Source: an uncultured Dorea sp.
Lineage (GTDB): Bacteria; Bacillota; Clostridia; Lachnospirales; Lachnospiraceae
DNA: 23,682 nt
NCBI GenBank assembly: GCA_948602995.1
Contig: CAPEBR010000054.1
Coordinates: 1-23,682, forward strand
Direction of reading: 5' to 3'
Shown here one piece after another: positions 1 to 6,513 of this stretch (position 1 is its first letter; each line of letters opens with the position of its first letter). The notes under the pieces are model-generated. The model saw nothing but the letters and a program-made list of their open reading frames with translations. It did no database searches and was not told where the DNA came from. The position numbers and the translations under genes are program-made.

Positions 1-64
1 AGTATTGATTTTTCAAGGTTCAACACATCAAAACGGTGTGGGAAGTTTGAGTAATAAATATAAC

Positions 65-295
65 TTAAATCAGAGTTATAAGCGTTTGTACAGTCTTTGC
101 TGTCGGAATCCGCAAGGTGTAACCTTTATCAATGAGTGTTAAATACTGATGATTCATTGTATAAAGGCCATATGTAAAATCAATTCTAGCGGCTTTAAAA
201 GAATTTTCTTCAAGCCATTGTTCGTTTAACTGTTTCTTCCTGTTAAGCCATGCTTCATCCTTTTCAATATTACAATCTTCGACATTCCCCAACAT
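65..295 (-). CDS. Small unrecognised protein (possible remnant)
   Basis: Open frame of 76 codons with no recognised domain. The protein is polar with a Lys/Glu-rich N-terminal half. No convincing ribosome binding site precedes the ATG. It sits just downstream, on the same strand, of frameshifted and truncated mobile-element remnants, so it may be another fragment rather than a working gene. I do not recognise it and assign no function. Confidence 0.3.
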   Translation of the reverse strand: MLGNVEDCNIEKDEAWLNRKKQLNEQWLEENSFKAARIDFTYGLYTMNHQYLTLIDKGYTLRIPTAKTVQTLITLI

Positions 296-306
296 TCATC
301 AAAGCA

Positions 307-617
307 TCATTCTGGGTGAGATTCTAAACATGGAATAAGCTCGAATATTTTGTGGTAGATGGCTCTTACATAATCAGGCGTAAAGGATAAAATGCTTTGG
401 GGTATATGTGGGTCTTTGTAGCCGTCAAACATCCTGGCTGTATTTATAGATAAGGAAATCATGTAATAATGTGTGAGGTCGCTATCCTCTTGTTTTTCTG
501 TTTTGATTTCTTTCCGCTTGTATAAACAACGATAGGAACACAGGTTGATAGATAATTACTGCAACTCTGACAGCAGAAGAAATACTCCCCAACTGCCCGA
601 CCTTGAAAACAACACAT
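307..617 (-). pseudogene. Frameshifted small Cys-rich protein (mobile-element remnant)
   Basis: Reading leftward, an ATG at 617 follows an AAAGGATGG-like site and opens a Cys-rich frame (CC, then CCQSC). Around position 540 the sensible reading moves to another frame, which continues with a YKRKEIK segment and ends in IPCLESHPE with a stop at 307. Neither frame alone gives a full protein, so a single frameshift is the simplest explanation. The CxxC-type start suggests a zinc-binding protein of the kind found in conjugative elements, but I cannot name the family. It lies between other broken pieces of the left-hand mobile segment. Confidence 0.35.
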
Positions 618-666
618 AAATTGCACCATCCTTTCTAAAAATATACAAAAAAATAAGCCTAATGGC

Positions 667-843
667 TTAACAATAGGTTTTGTCAATGGTTTCCCAAGGA
701 AAGCAATTTCCATAATACCGCCATCGACCGTCACATTTGGCAAAAGTCATCACGTCCAGAATGATTGCGCTGTGGCTGTCTGCTTCAATGTTCACTTGTC
801 TTGTGCCGCCGCCCTTAAATGTAATCTGTACAGTATTATCATC
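667..843 (-). pseudogene. C-terminal fragment of an unidentified mobile-element protein
   Basis: A frame without a start runs leftward from the break in the neighbouring integrase (about 843) to a stop at 667. It encodes a beta-rich segment beginning NTVQITFKGGGT, then VNIEADSHSA. It directly abuts the broken end of the integrase in a different frame, so it looks like the tail of a second gene joined to the integrase by a deletion. The family is not recognised. Confidence 0.35.
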
Positions 844-1436
844 TGTTCATCGGAAAAGGTGACAATATCGGTATCTTCATCAATTTTCATTTTTGGCATA
901 TGAATTTTGGTGTCCTTATTCTTACAGAGTTTGTCATACTGCTCTGCATTTAGATAATTACGTGAATAGGCTTGACCGAAGATAAGATAGAATATTTTTA
1001 GAAATGATTCCGTATAGCTGTATGCGATGTTTTCGGTGTAATACAGTTCTGCAAGATAATCATTGATTTCAGCGACAGAAATATCATCTACATAACGTTT
1101 ACCGAACTTAGACTTGATATGGTTATTCCATAGGCTGTCTTGTTTGACGATAGTAGCATATGCCTTTCCTGCTCTCCCAAACTCACAATATTCATCATAG
1201 ACTTCACTGACCTTTTTCCTTGGTCGCTTTACCTGTGGAGCGGCGGCATTTATTCTTTCATTCATAATAGCTTGCTGACGTGCTTTGGCGGCAGAAGTCT
1301 TTGTTTTGAATGTATTACCAAATTCATCTGTTCGGCGGCGCTTTTCTTTTGTTGTACCGTCAATGTTGATTTTGAAGCGGTAAGCCCAATAACCATTATC
1401 CAATTGATAAATACCGCTGTCTTTCTTATTGCTCAT
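792..1436 (-). pseudogene. Truncated tyrosine integrase (catalytic domain lost)
   Basis: Starts at ATG 1436 behind AGGAGG; the open frame extends further upstream, but that part has no ribosome site. The first about 200 residues look like the N-terminal half of a Tn916/phage-type integrase: an arm-binding domain (GYWAYRFKINIDGT and a basic RRRTDEFGNTFKT stretch), a basic linker, then a SAM-like core-binding domain ending at IVTFSDEQM. The sequence breaks at about 843, where the catalytic domain should begin, and ten unrelated residues precede a stop at 792. None of the R-H-R-Y catalytic residues are present, so it cannot recombine DNA. It marks the decayed edge of an old integrative element lying to the left. 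Confidence 0.75.
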
Positions 1437-1504
1437 GTTAATTTCCTCCTTTAATGAATATTTACCACTTTTGGTATGGAAATCCCCTGCTTTAAAGCAA
1501 AAAA

Positions 1505-1534
1505 AGAGGACAGACAACAATTTGTCCATCCTCT
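1505..1534 (-). terminator. Intrinsic terminator of the rubrerythrin gene
   Basis: On the minus strand a 13-bp stem (AGAGGATGGACAA with TTGTCTGTCCTCT, two G-U pairs) closes a 4-nt loop and is followed by a run of seven T. It lies about 30 nt after the stop codon of the rubrerythrin gene and in front of the start of the broken integrase, insulating the two. Confidence 0.85.
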
Positions 1535-1563
1535 AAAAACTCTTATATTATGCGGTTTTTCTC

Positions 1564-2106
1564 TTAGCCGAAGTATCTCTTAAGGAGTCCCTCAAATGCC
1601 TTGCCATGTCTGGCCTCATCCCTTGCCATTTCATGTACGGTATCGTGGATTGCGTCAAGGTTCGCAGCCTTAGCTCTCTTAGCCAGATCAAACTTACCAG
1701 CTGTTGCGCCGTTCTCTGCGTCAACTCTCATCTCAAGGTTCTTCTTTGTGCTGTCTGTTACGACCTCGCCGAGAAGCTCTGCGAACTTAGCAGCATGCTC
1801 AGCCTCTTCATAAGCTGCCTTTTCCCAGTATAAACCAATCTCCGGATATCCTTCTCTGTGGGCAACTCTTGCCATTGCAAGATACATACCTACTTCTGAG
1901 CACTCGCCTTCAAAATTAGCTCTTAAATCAGCAACGATATCCTCGCTTACACCCTTAGCTACGCCTACTACATGCTCTGCAGCCCATGTTTTCTCGCCAG
2001 CCTGCTCTTTGAACTTGTCAGCGCCAACGCCGCATACCGGACATTTTTCCGGTGCTGCATCTCCCTCATGAACATAGCCGCATACTGTACAGACAAATTT
2101 TTTCAT
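1564..2106 (-). CDS. Reverse rubrerythrin / NADH peroxidase (rubredoxin-rubrerythrin fusion)
   Basis: Cytoplasmic non-haem iron peroxidase that reduces hydrogen peroxide to water with electrons ultimately from NADH, a standard oxygen-defence enzyme of anaerobic clostridia. The 180-aa protein carries the rubredoxin domain at the N-terminus (C6-x-x-C9 and C22-x-x-C25), followed by a four-helix ferritin-like diiron domain with Glu/His motifs EGECSE, YEEAEH and RDEARH. This order is the reverse of classical rubrerythrin and is typical of the clostridial 'reverse' type. The start is preceded by AAGGAG. Its promoter overlaps a long palindrome of Fur/PerR type, and a perR gene lies immediately upstream on the same strand, so peroxide induction by PerR derepression is expected (inference). 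It ends in a strong terminator. Confidence 0.93.
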   Translation of the reverse strand: MKKFVCTVCGYVHEGDAAPEKCPVCGVGADKFKEQAGEKTWAAEHVVGVAKGVSEDIVADLRANFEGECSEVGMYLAMARVAHREGYPEIGLYWEKAAYEEAEHAAKFAELLGEVVTDSTKKNLEMRVDAENGATAGKFDLAKRAKAANLDAIHDTVHEMARDEARHGKAFEGLLKRYFG

Positions 2107-2145
2107 AGTGTTATCTCCTTTTCTTTTCCTTTTTTATATATTTTC

Positions 2146-2199
2146 AATATTAGTAATAATTACTAATATTAAATTATCATACCTTACCATGCTTGTCAA
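2146..2199 (-). promoter_or_regulatory. Rubrerythrin promoter with PerR-type operator
   Basis: Minus-strand -35 TTGACA (2194-2199), 17-nt spacer, and -10 TAATTT (2171-2176). Directly downstream is a 25-bp palindrome at 2146-2170, perfect apart from its central base, with core TAGTAAT-A-ATTACTA. The 7-1-7 layout matches Fur/PerR operators (consensus TTATAAT-N-ATTATAA), and its position over the transcription start would block initiation when a repressor is bound. Binding by the adjacent perR product is inferred. Confidence 0.75.
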
Positions 2200-2226
2200 C
2201 CATTATTTTAAAAATATGCAGAGGCA

Positions 2227-2368
2227 GTTACTATTCACACAGGACTTTGCATTTACTGCAAAGTCCGTAAGAAAATGATTCAGGTGTGAACAAATATCAT
2301 TCGCGAAGCGACTTTTAAATAGGATGGACGCGTTACTATGAGCGGACGATTAGTCCGTGAATAGTAAC
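2227..2368. mobile_element. MITE family A, complete copy 1 (142 bp, 8-bp target duplication)
   Basis: Begins GTTACTATTCAC and ends with its exact inverse GTGAATAGTAAC. It is flanked by a perfect 8-bp direct repeat CAGAGGCA at 2219-2226 and 2369-2376. Inside are a left hairpin (GGACTTTGC / GCAAAGTCC), a central stem near TTCGCGAAG, and a right hairpin module that itself starts GTTACTAT and ends ATAGTAAC around CGGAC/GTCCG. It has no coding capacity and must have been moved by a transposase supplied elsewhere. It lies between the rubrerythrin promoter and the end of perR. Confidence 0.85.
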
Positions 2369-2383
2369 CAGAGGCACTAAAAG

Positions 2384-2776
2384 TTATCTTCTGCCGCATT
2401 TCGGGCAGGTTCCGTAAAACAGAAGCCTGTGGGAGTCAATCGTCCCATCAAAATGTTCAGAAGCCTTCTTATTAATTGTGCGTATGTATTCCGGGTTCAT
2501 CATGAGGTCCATGACATCTCCGCAGGTTGTACACACAACATGATAATGTGGATGTGTGTTGCCGTCAAACCTGTCCCCGCCGTCAGGTGTAGAGATCTTG
2601 ACTGCCTCCCCCATCTCTGCCAGAAGGTTAAGATTGCGGTAAACAGTCCCTAGACTAATATGTGGAAATTCTTTTCTTACATGAAGATATACAGTATCTG
2701 CAGTAGGATGCCCCTGCGTTGTCATAAGGTACTCTTTAATAGAAGCACGCTGTCTGCTATATTTCAAATTAGCCAT
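2384..2776 (-). CDS. perR: Peroxide-responsive repressor PerR (Fur family)
   Basis: Metal-dependent repressor that senses hydrogen peroxide by iron-catalysed histidine oxidation and represses oxidative-stress genes. The 130-aa protein has the winged-helix DNA-binding half (VYRNLNLLAEMG) and the dimerisation half. The residues expected for the PerR regulatory metal site are all present: H23 (GHPTAD), D71 (DRFD), H77, H79 (HYH) and D90. The structural zinc site is C82-x-x-C85 and C124-x-x-C127. The Asp at position 71 supports PerR rather than Fur or Zur. The start follows AGGAGG. Its own promoter carries a Per-box-like palindrome, implying autoregulation, and the rubrerythrin gene downstream is the obvious target. 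Confidence 0.92.
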   Translation of the reverse strand: MANLKYSRQRASIKEYLMTTQGHPTADTVYLHVRKEFPHISLGTVYRNLNLLAEMGEAVKISTPDGGDRFDGNTHPHYHVVCTTCGDVMDLMMNPEYIRTINKKASEHFDGTIDSHRLLFYGTCPKCGRR

Positions 2777-2800
2777 GCATATCCTCCTTTGTGATAACAG

Positions 2801-2846
2801 TAATGATTATTATAATTAGTATAGAGCGTAATATAACATATGTCAA
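2801..2846 (-). promoter_or_regulatory. perR promoter with Per box
   Basis: Minus-strand -35 TTGACA (2841-2846), 17-nt spacer, -10 TATACT (2818-2823). Immediately downstream lies TTATAATAATCATTA (2801-2815), which matches the Per-box consensus at 12 of 14 defined positions. The same promoter-then-operator layout occurs in front of the rubrerythrin gene, so both should be repressed by PerR. Confidence 0.75.
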
Positions 2847-2952
2847 CGATAATTGAGAAAATGTAATATATTTGTAATATTTCAAAGTAAAAAATTGTAT
2901 AAAAAACCATTATATGGAAAGAATATGACGATAGAAACCTTATAAATACACC

Positions 2953-2980
2953 TTGACAACAGAGAAATGAATGTTATAAT
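2953..2980 (+). promoter_or_regulatory. Sigma-A promoter of the NlpC/P60 gene
   Basis: Consensus -35 TTGACA (2953-2958), 16-nt spacer, consensus -10 TATAAT (2975-2980). It leads to an untranslated leader of about 70 nt ending in AAGGAGG and the ATG at 3058. It is divergent from the perR promoter. Confidence 0.8.
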
Positions 2981-3057
2981 AAGTGCGTAACATATGTAAC
3001 AATTCTGTAATAAATACAAAAGATAAGAAAACATAAACAGAATTAAGGAGGTAGTTT

Positions 3058-4056
3058 ATGGATTCTGTTCTTAAGAAAGGATTGTTCCTGGTTACTTTGA
3101 CAGGTGCTGTTTCAGCATTTCCAGGCGCGGTATATGCTTCAGAGAATGGGGAAGCTTCGATTATGCCGAATGCCGGGATTGAAAAGGTATTAAATAATTG
3201 TTATTCTTCAGAAAACAAGATTGAAGTAGAGGATTATCTGGTACCGACAGAGAAGGGTGAGTATTTAGATATGGCTTTTGCGGATGTTGACTCGTTTCTG
3301 TATGTAAGAAGCGAGCCAACAAAGCAAAGCGAATGGGTCGGTAAGCTGTATCCGGATTATGCGGCTAAGATTGTCGGCCCGGTAGGTGAGTGGACGAAGG
3401 TTGAATCGGGTTCCGTGTCGGGCTATGTATGTTCAAAATATATTATAATAGGAAATAACGCTCAGCAGAAGGCCCAGGAAATTATCAGCGAGACACAAAT
3501 GGAACCGGAAGAAGCATTTACCTATGCGGAATCAAAGGAAGAGGAAGAAGAGCGTCTGGCCAGGGAAGCAGCCGCAGAGACCGCCGAGATGGCAGAGATG
3601 CTGCGACCGGCGGAGGGGACAGCCATTGACCCGGTACAAGAAAGCGTCGAGGGGCAGCCGGAAGAAAAGAAAGAGAAGCAGGAAGGGGAAGCAGACGACG
3701 TGCCGGCAGCATCATCAGGCGGACAGGCTGTTGTGGATTATGCCTGCCAGTTTATCGGGAATCCCTATGTCTGGGGAGGGACCAGCCTTACAAATGGAGC
3801 GGACTGCTCTGGTTTTGTGCAGGCAGTATTTGCCCACTTCGGGATCAGCCTTCCGAGAACCACCTGGGATCAGGAGCATGTCGGGATCGGAGTAAGTTAT
3901 AATGAGGCACTGCCCGGAGACATTATCCTGTACGACGGACATGTGGGAATCTATATGGGAAACGGACAGATTGTAAATGCTATGAATGAAAGCGATGGAA
4001 TCGGAATCTGTTCCGCAACTTATGCCAACATTATTACAGTAAGAAGACTGATGTAG
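3058..4056 (+). CDS. Secreted SH3-NlpC/P60 peptidoglycan endopeptidase
   Basis: Extracellular cell-wall hydrolase expected to cleave the peptide stems of peptidoglycan. In order: a Sec signal peptide at 1-27 (Lys-Lys, hydrophobic core, AVYA then Ser), a bacterial SH3 domain at about 73-131 for wall binding (FLYVRSEPT, GEWTKVESGSVSGYV), a long Glu/Ala-rich linker at about 145-220, and a C-terminal NlpC/P60 domain from about 223. Catalytic Cys250 lies in DCSGF and His295 in GHVGIYMG; the third site residue is probably Asn307. The start follows AAGGAGG with 6-nt spacing. It has its own consensus promoter and strong terminator, so it is a single-gene unit. The exact bond cut cannot be told from sequence. 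Confidence 0.92.
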   Translation: MDSVLKKGLFLVTLTGAVSAFPGAVYASENGEASIMPNAGIEKVLNNCYSSENKIEVEDYLVPTEKGEYLDMAFADVDSFLYVRSEPTKQSEWVGKLYPDYAAKIVGPVGEWTKVESGSVSGYVCSKYIIIGNNAQQKAQEIISETQMEPEEAFTYAESKEEEEERLAREAAAETAEMAEMLRPAEGTAIDPVQESVEGQPEEKKEKQEGEADDVPAASSGGQAVVDYACQFIGNPYVWGGTSLTNGADCSGFVQAVFAHFGISLPRTTWDQEHVGIGVSYNEALPGDIILYDGHVGIYMGNGQIVNAMNESDGIGICSATYANIITVRRLM

Positions 4057-4090
4057 TGGTACAAAATAGTACTATATGGATAGAAAGGGA

Positions 4091-4127
4091 AAACAAACCC
4101 CGCCGCAGATAGCGGCGGGGTTTGTTT
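4091..4127 (+). terminator. Strong intrinsic terminator after the NlpC/P60 gene
   Basis: A perfect 16-bp stem, AAACAAACCCCGCCGC pairing with GCGGCGGGGTTTGTTT, closes a 5-nt AGATA loop 34 nt after the stop codon. The 3' arm ends in a T-rich tract on the plus strand and the A-rich 5' arm gives the same on the minus strand, so it could work in both directions. Confidence 0.9.
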
Positions 4128-4246
4128 GTAATACGTTTTCGCTTCTTCCTGTCTGGTCAGGATTTGGAAAATCCCGGGTAACGCTTATACAAAATAGACA
4201 AAAATGTAGAAAAATGTTAAAAATTGTAAAATTTTAAGGGGAAGAG

Positions 4247-4326
4247 TTATCCAAGTTTTCCACATCAAAATAGCCAAAAAAGGTGGAAAATATGATGTTT
4301 TAAAAAAGTTTTCCACATTATCCACA
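4247..4326. other. Cluster of DnaA-box-like sites
   Basis: A perfect DnaA box TTATCCACA (4318-4326) abuts a one-mismatch box TTTTCCACA (4309-4317). Further matches are TTTTCCACA (4256-4264), TTATCCAAG (4247-4255) and, on the minus strand, TTTTCCACC (4282-4290). A very A+T-rich stretch (about 4190-4240) lies beside them. The cluster occupies a gene-free region and has no dnaA, dnaN or rpmH neighbour. It may be a DnaA-titration or regulatory site rather than an origin. Confidence 0.5.
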
Positions 4327-4450
4327 CTAAAAGCCTAAAATAGTGGGGATTATTCGAGGTAAATAAAAGAACACCTGTTTTGTGAAGTTGTAATAAAAGT
4401 TAACATTTGTCGAAAAAAAGGGAAAATCATATTGACATTTAAAAAATTGC

Positions 4451-4643
4451 CCCCTGTACGGCTGGAGGCTCTAAAGAGTCTCCAGCCTACTCATCCATTC
4501 GCAAAAACCGTGCTGACGCACTCTAACGTCTGATAACGCAGCCGTTTTTTGCTCATTAATGGGTAGGCTGCTAATCCAAAATCTCAGTTTTATTGCAATA
4601 AATTGCATAAAACTGAGATTTTGGATTACAACCGTACAGGTGG
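4451..4643. mobile_element. MITE family B: 193-bp palindromic element with 9-bp direct repeats
   Basis: Inverted ends CCTGTACGG (4453-4461) and CCGTACAGG (4632-4640) sit inside a 9-bp direct repeat AAAAATTGC (4442-4450 and 4644-4652), as expected for a target duplication. Inside are three hairpins: GGCTGGAGGCTC with GAGTCTCCAGCC, a CAAAAACCG/CGTTTTTTG stem, and a perfect 22-bp stem (4572-4593 with 4607-4628). It has no open frame. It is unrelated in sequence to the GTTACTATTC family and lies just before the next gene's promoter. Confidence 0.7.
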
Positions 4644-4669
4644 AAAAATTGCAAAATTGATATAAAATG

Positions 4670-4698
4670 TTTACACAATAGCAAAAAGCGGATATAAT
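4670..4698 (+). promoter_or_regulatory. Promoter of the DUF1858 gene
   Basis: -35 TTTACA (4670-4675), 17-nt spacer, -10 TATAAT (4693-4698). It is followed by a leader of about 95 nt to the GTG start at 4800. The right end of the MITE-like element lies only 26 nt upstream of the -35. Confidence 0.75.
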
Positions 4699-4799
4699 AA
4701 AAACGTTGAAGAAAAGCAGAACCTGCAGGATACCGGAGCAGCAGTTGTGAAGGTACTGGGCAGTGACTCTGAACTATAGGATAAAAGGAGGTGTCACAG

Positions 4800-5021
4800 G
4801 TGGCACATGTTTCTAAGGATATGACATTCGGACAGTTGCTTGAGCAGTATTATGAAAAATGTCCGAAGATTGTAGACGTTCTTTTAGAGGCTGGAATGGG
4901 ATGTATCGGCTGTCCGCATTCTCAGATGGAATCAATTGAAGACGGAGCAATGGGACATGGCATTGATCCGGATCTTCTGATTGAGAAGCTGAATGCAACG
5001 ATCAGTGCAGCAGAGGCATAG
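4800..5021 (+). CDS. DUF1858 small redox-disulfide protein
   Basis: A 73-aa soluble protein of the DUF1858 / hybrid-cluster-protein-associated disulfide family. The fold signature is visible: DMTFGQLLEQYYE, then LLEAGMGCIGCPHSQMESIEDGA with a CxxC pair, then a helix carrying a GIDPDLLIEKLN motif. Members are thought to act in redox or metal handling in anaerobes, but the partner is not known. I chose the GTG at 4800 because AGGAGG (4785-4790) lies 9 nt upstream; the in-frame GTG at 4791 lies directly against the ribosome site. It has its own promoter and ends before a tandem repeat and a shared terminator. Confidence 0.85.
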   Translation: MAHVSKDMTFGQLLEQYYEKCPKIVDVLLEAGMGCIGCPHSQMESIEDGAMGHGIDPDLLIEKLNATISAAEA

Positions 5022-5106
5022 GATGACAGAGATAATGCAGTGCACAGGATAACAGAGACATAAGGCAGTCATCAGACAGTGCAGGGCAGCAGCAGATGCA
5101 AAGAAA

Positions 5107-5184
5107 CTGCCGGACAGGTATAACAGAGGCGAAAGACCTGCCAGACAGGTATAGCAGAGGCGAAGACCTGCCGGACAGTTATAG
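5107..5184. repeat. Short tandem repeat, 2.5 copies of a 30-31-bp unit
   Basis: Units at 5107-5137, 5138-5167 and 5168-5184 all begin CTGCC(G/A)GACAG and share GGTATA(A/G)CAGAGGCGAA. They lie in the 3' untranslated region of the DUF1858 gene and run straight into the terminator stem. There are no spacers, so this is not a CRISPR array; replication slippage is the likely origin. Confidence 0.75.
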
Positions 5185-5231
5185 AAAAGGATGCTTTGGA
5201 TGGAGTTATGATTTCCAAAGCATCCTTTTCT
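5183..5231. terminator. Bidirectional terminator between DUF1858 gene and mecA
   Basis: A perfect 18-bp stem, AGAAAAGGATGCTTTGGA (5183-5200) with its complement at 5214-5231, and a 13-nt loop. A-rich and T-rich flanks on both arms suit termination from either side, fitting its place between two convergent genes. Confidence 0.85.
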
Positions 5232-5253
5232 GGTATTGTGTAAGGTCACAATT

Positions 5254-5997
5254 TTAAATTGTTGAAAGCTGCTGTACCGCATCTGAAGGGATCATGGTAT
5301 CACAGTGTTCCTCCAGGAATGCGAGTGTTGCCCCGTTTGCCTTTTCCAGTGATCCGTATTCTGTGAGCATATTACAAATCCGGTTAAAGTCCAGGGTTGT
5401 ATGTTCTGACTGAGTAAGTGCCAGTATATAGACATGCTCTAATGTGTCCTTATATAAGGTGCTGGAGCCGGAATACATGTTACGAAGCAGGTGGGCGGCA
5501 TTCAATACGCTGTCCATGGTTGGAAACGAGAACAGACGTACAGACGGCTGCTTATTGTCCTGTCCGGAAGAAGTATCTTCATCCTCCGGTGTCTTTGGCC
5601 CGGCTGCTTCAATCTTCTCCTTAACCTTCTCCAGAATGTTCAGGAAAGACTCAGCGCCCTCTAATTTGTCGAGAAGAGTCTGCTTTTTTGCCTCAATATC
5701 CGAACCGGAAAGAGGGGCAAACTTCGAAAACCGGGCGTCTATCTCCTCCGGATCTTCGACCTTCGTTATTATGAGCACAATGGAATCCGCAGAAGCCGGG
5801 ATCGCCTCAATCATAAGAGGGATATCTTCCGCTTCAAATCCAAATTCAAAGGCAGCCTGCTGCATCATATCATGAAACAGTGTCCTTACTTTTTCGGTTC
5901 CGTAAGCAAGTTCACTTAAATGTAATTGGCGTTCAGCTAAATCAGCGCGTGTCAGTGTACAGCGTATCTGATTGTCATTAAGCTTTTCAATCTTCAT
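5254..5997 (-). CDS. mecA: Adaptor protein MecA (ClpC substrate adaptor)
   Basis: Adaptor that hands substrate proteins to the ClpC-ClpP protease and promotes ClpC assembly; in Bacillus it controls competence through ComK. The N-terminal substrate-recognition domain opens with the family hallmark MKIEKLNDNQIRCTLTRADL. An acidic, charged linker lies around residues 120-150, and the C-terminal ClpC-binding domain (FSFPTMDSVLNAAHLL onward) completes a 247-aa protein of about normal family length. The start region reads GTG-ATG-ATG-ATG; I chose the last ATG (5997) because it fits the family start and leaves 8 nt after GGAAG. A promoter lies at 6019-6048. ComK itself is not seen here, so its substrates are unknown. 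Confidence 0.88.
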   Translation of the reverse strand: MKIEKLNDNQIRCTLTRADLAERQLHLSELAYGTEKVRTLFHDMMQQAAFEFGFEAEDIPLMIEAIPASADSIVLIITKVEDPEEIDARFSKFAPLSGSDIEAKKQTLLDKLEGAESFLNILEKVKEKIEAAGPKTPEDEDTSSGQDNKQPSVRLFSFPTMDSVLNAAHLLRNMYSGSSTLYKDTLEHVYILALTQSEHTTLDFNRICNMLTEYGSLEKANGATLAFLEEHCDTMIPSDAVQQLSTI

Positions 5998-6018
5998 CAT
6001 CATCACTTCCTTTCACCC

Positions 6019-6048
6019 AGTATACCACACAGGGTATAGAATATTCAA
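6019..6048 (-). promoter_or_regulatory. mecA promoter
   Basis: Minus strand -35 TTGAAT (6043-6048), 18-nt spacer, -10 TATACT (6019-6024). It would give a very short leader of about 15 nt, just enough to include the GGAAG ribosome site. Confidence 0.6.
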
Positions 6049-6088
6049 CATAAGGTTTCATAAAATAAGTATAAATTTAAAAAAGTAC

Positions 6089-6117
6089 TTGCGTAAAAAA
6101 TGACTTTCGTATATAAT
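6089..6117 (+). promoter_or_regulatory. Promoter of a long leader or small RNA
   Basis: -35 TTGCGT (6089-6094), 17-nt spacer, consensus -10 TATAAT (6112-6117). No gene starts until 6514, so the transcript would begin with nearly 400 non-coding bases or represent a separate RNA. Confidence 0.65.
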
Positions 6118-6197
6118 GTCCATACTAGAAGATAGTTTTCCCTGATAATTGTATTTTTAGAACAAAAACGAAACACATTATAATTAATAAAATGACG

Positions 6198-6254
6198 ATA
6201 TACTATAGCCTGTATCCCCGTAGAGGGAAGACTGCAGGCATCCTGTAAGTATAT
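6198..6254 (+). ncRNA. Structured RNA candidate in the 6118-6513 leader
   Basis: Nested inverted repeats fold one long arm: ATATACT (6198-6204) with AGTATAT (6248-6254), GCCTGTA (6208-6214) with TGCAGGC (6233-6239, one G-U), and TCCC (6215-6218) with GGGA (6225-6228) closing a CGTAGA loop. A second small hairpin follows (ATTTGTG...CACAAAT near 6299-6322). The structure lies downstream of a good promoter in a roughly 395-bp gene-free stretch. I cannot match it to a known riboswitch or 6S RNA, and no clear terminator separates it from the gene at 6514. It may be a cis-acting leader. Confidence 0.3.
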
Positions 6255-6513
6255 TCTTAAGAAATTCTAACAGAATCTGCCAAATTCAAATTAGAATCCA
6301 TTTGTGTGATTCCATGCACAAATACCAGAACAATCAGAGAGTAAAACATATGAGAGACAGAGATAATGCAGAACTATTTTCTTTTTATTTCTAAAAAAGA
6401 CCGGGCATTACAAAACCTGTGTATCACGAGCACTTTCCTTTTGGTTTTATAATATGCACAAAGACCGGTAACAGTTATCAGGAGCATGCATTGAAAAGGA
6501 GGGTACATTAATT

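Noticed and set aside
4186..4330. Chromosomal replication origin
   Set aside because: DnaA-box-like sites are present, but dnaA, dnaN, rpmH and other usual origin neighbours are absent; kept only as a DnaA-site cluster.
5107..5184. Possible CRISPR-like array
   Set aside because: Units are directly joined with no unique spacers and there are no cas genes.
6198..6254. 6S RNA or known riboswitch
   Set aside because: Promoter and stems are present, but I could not match the conserved bubble of 6S RNA or any known aptamer core.
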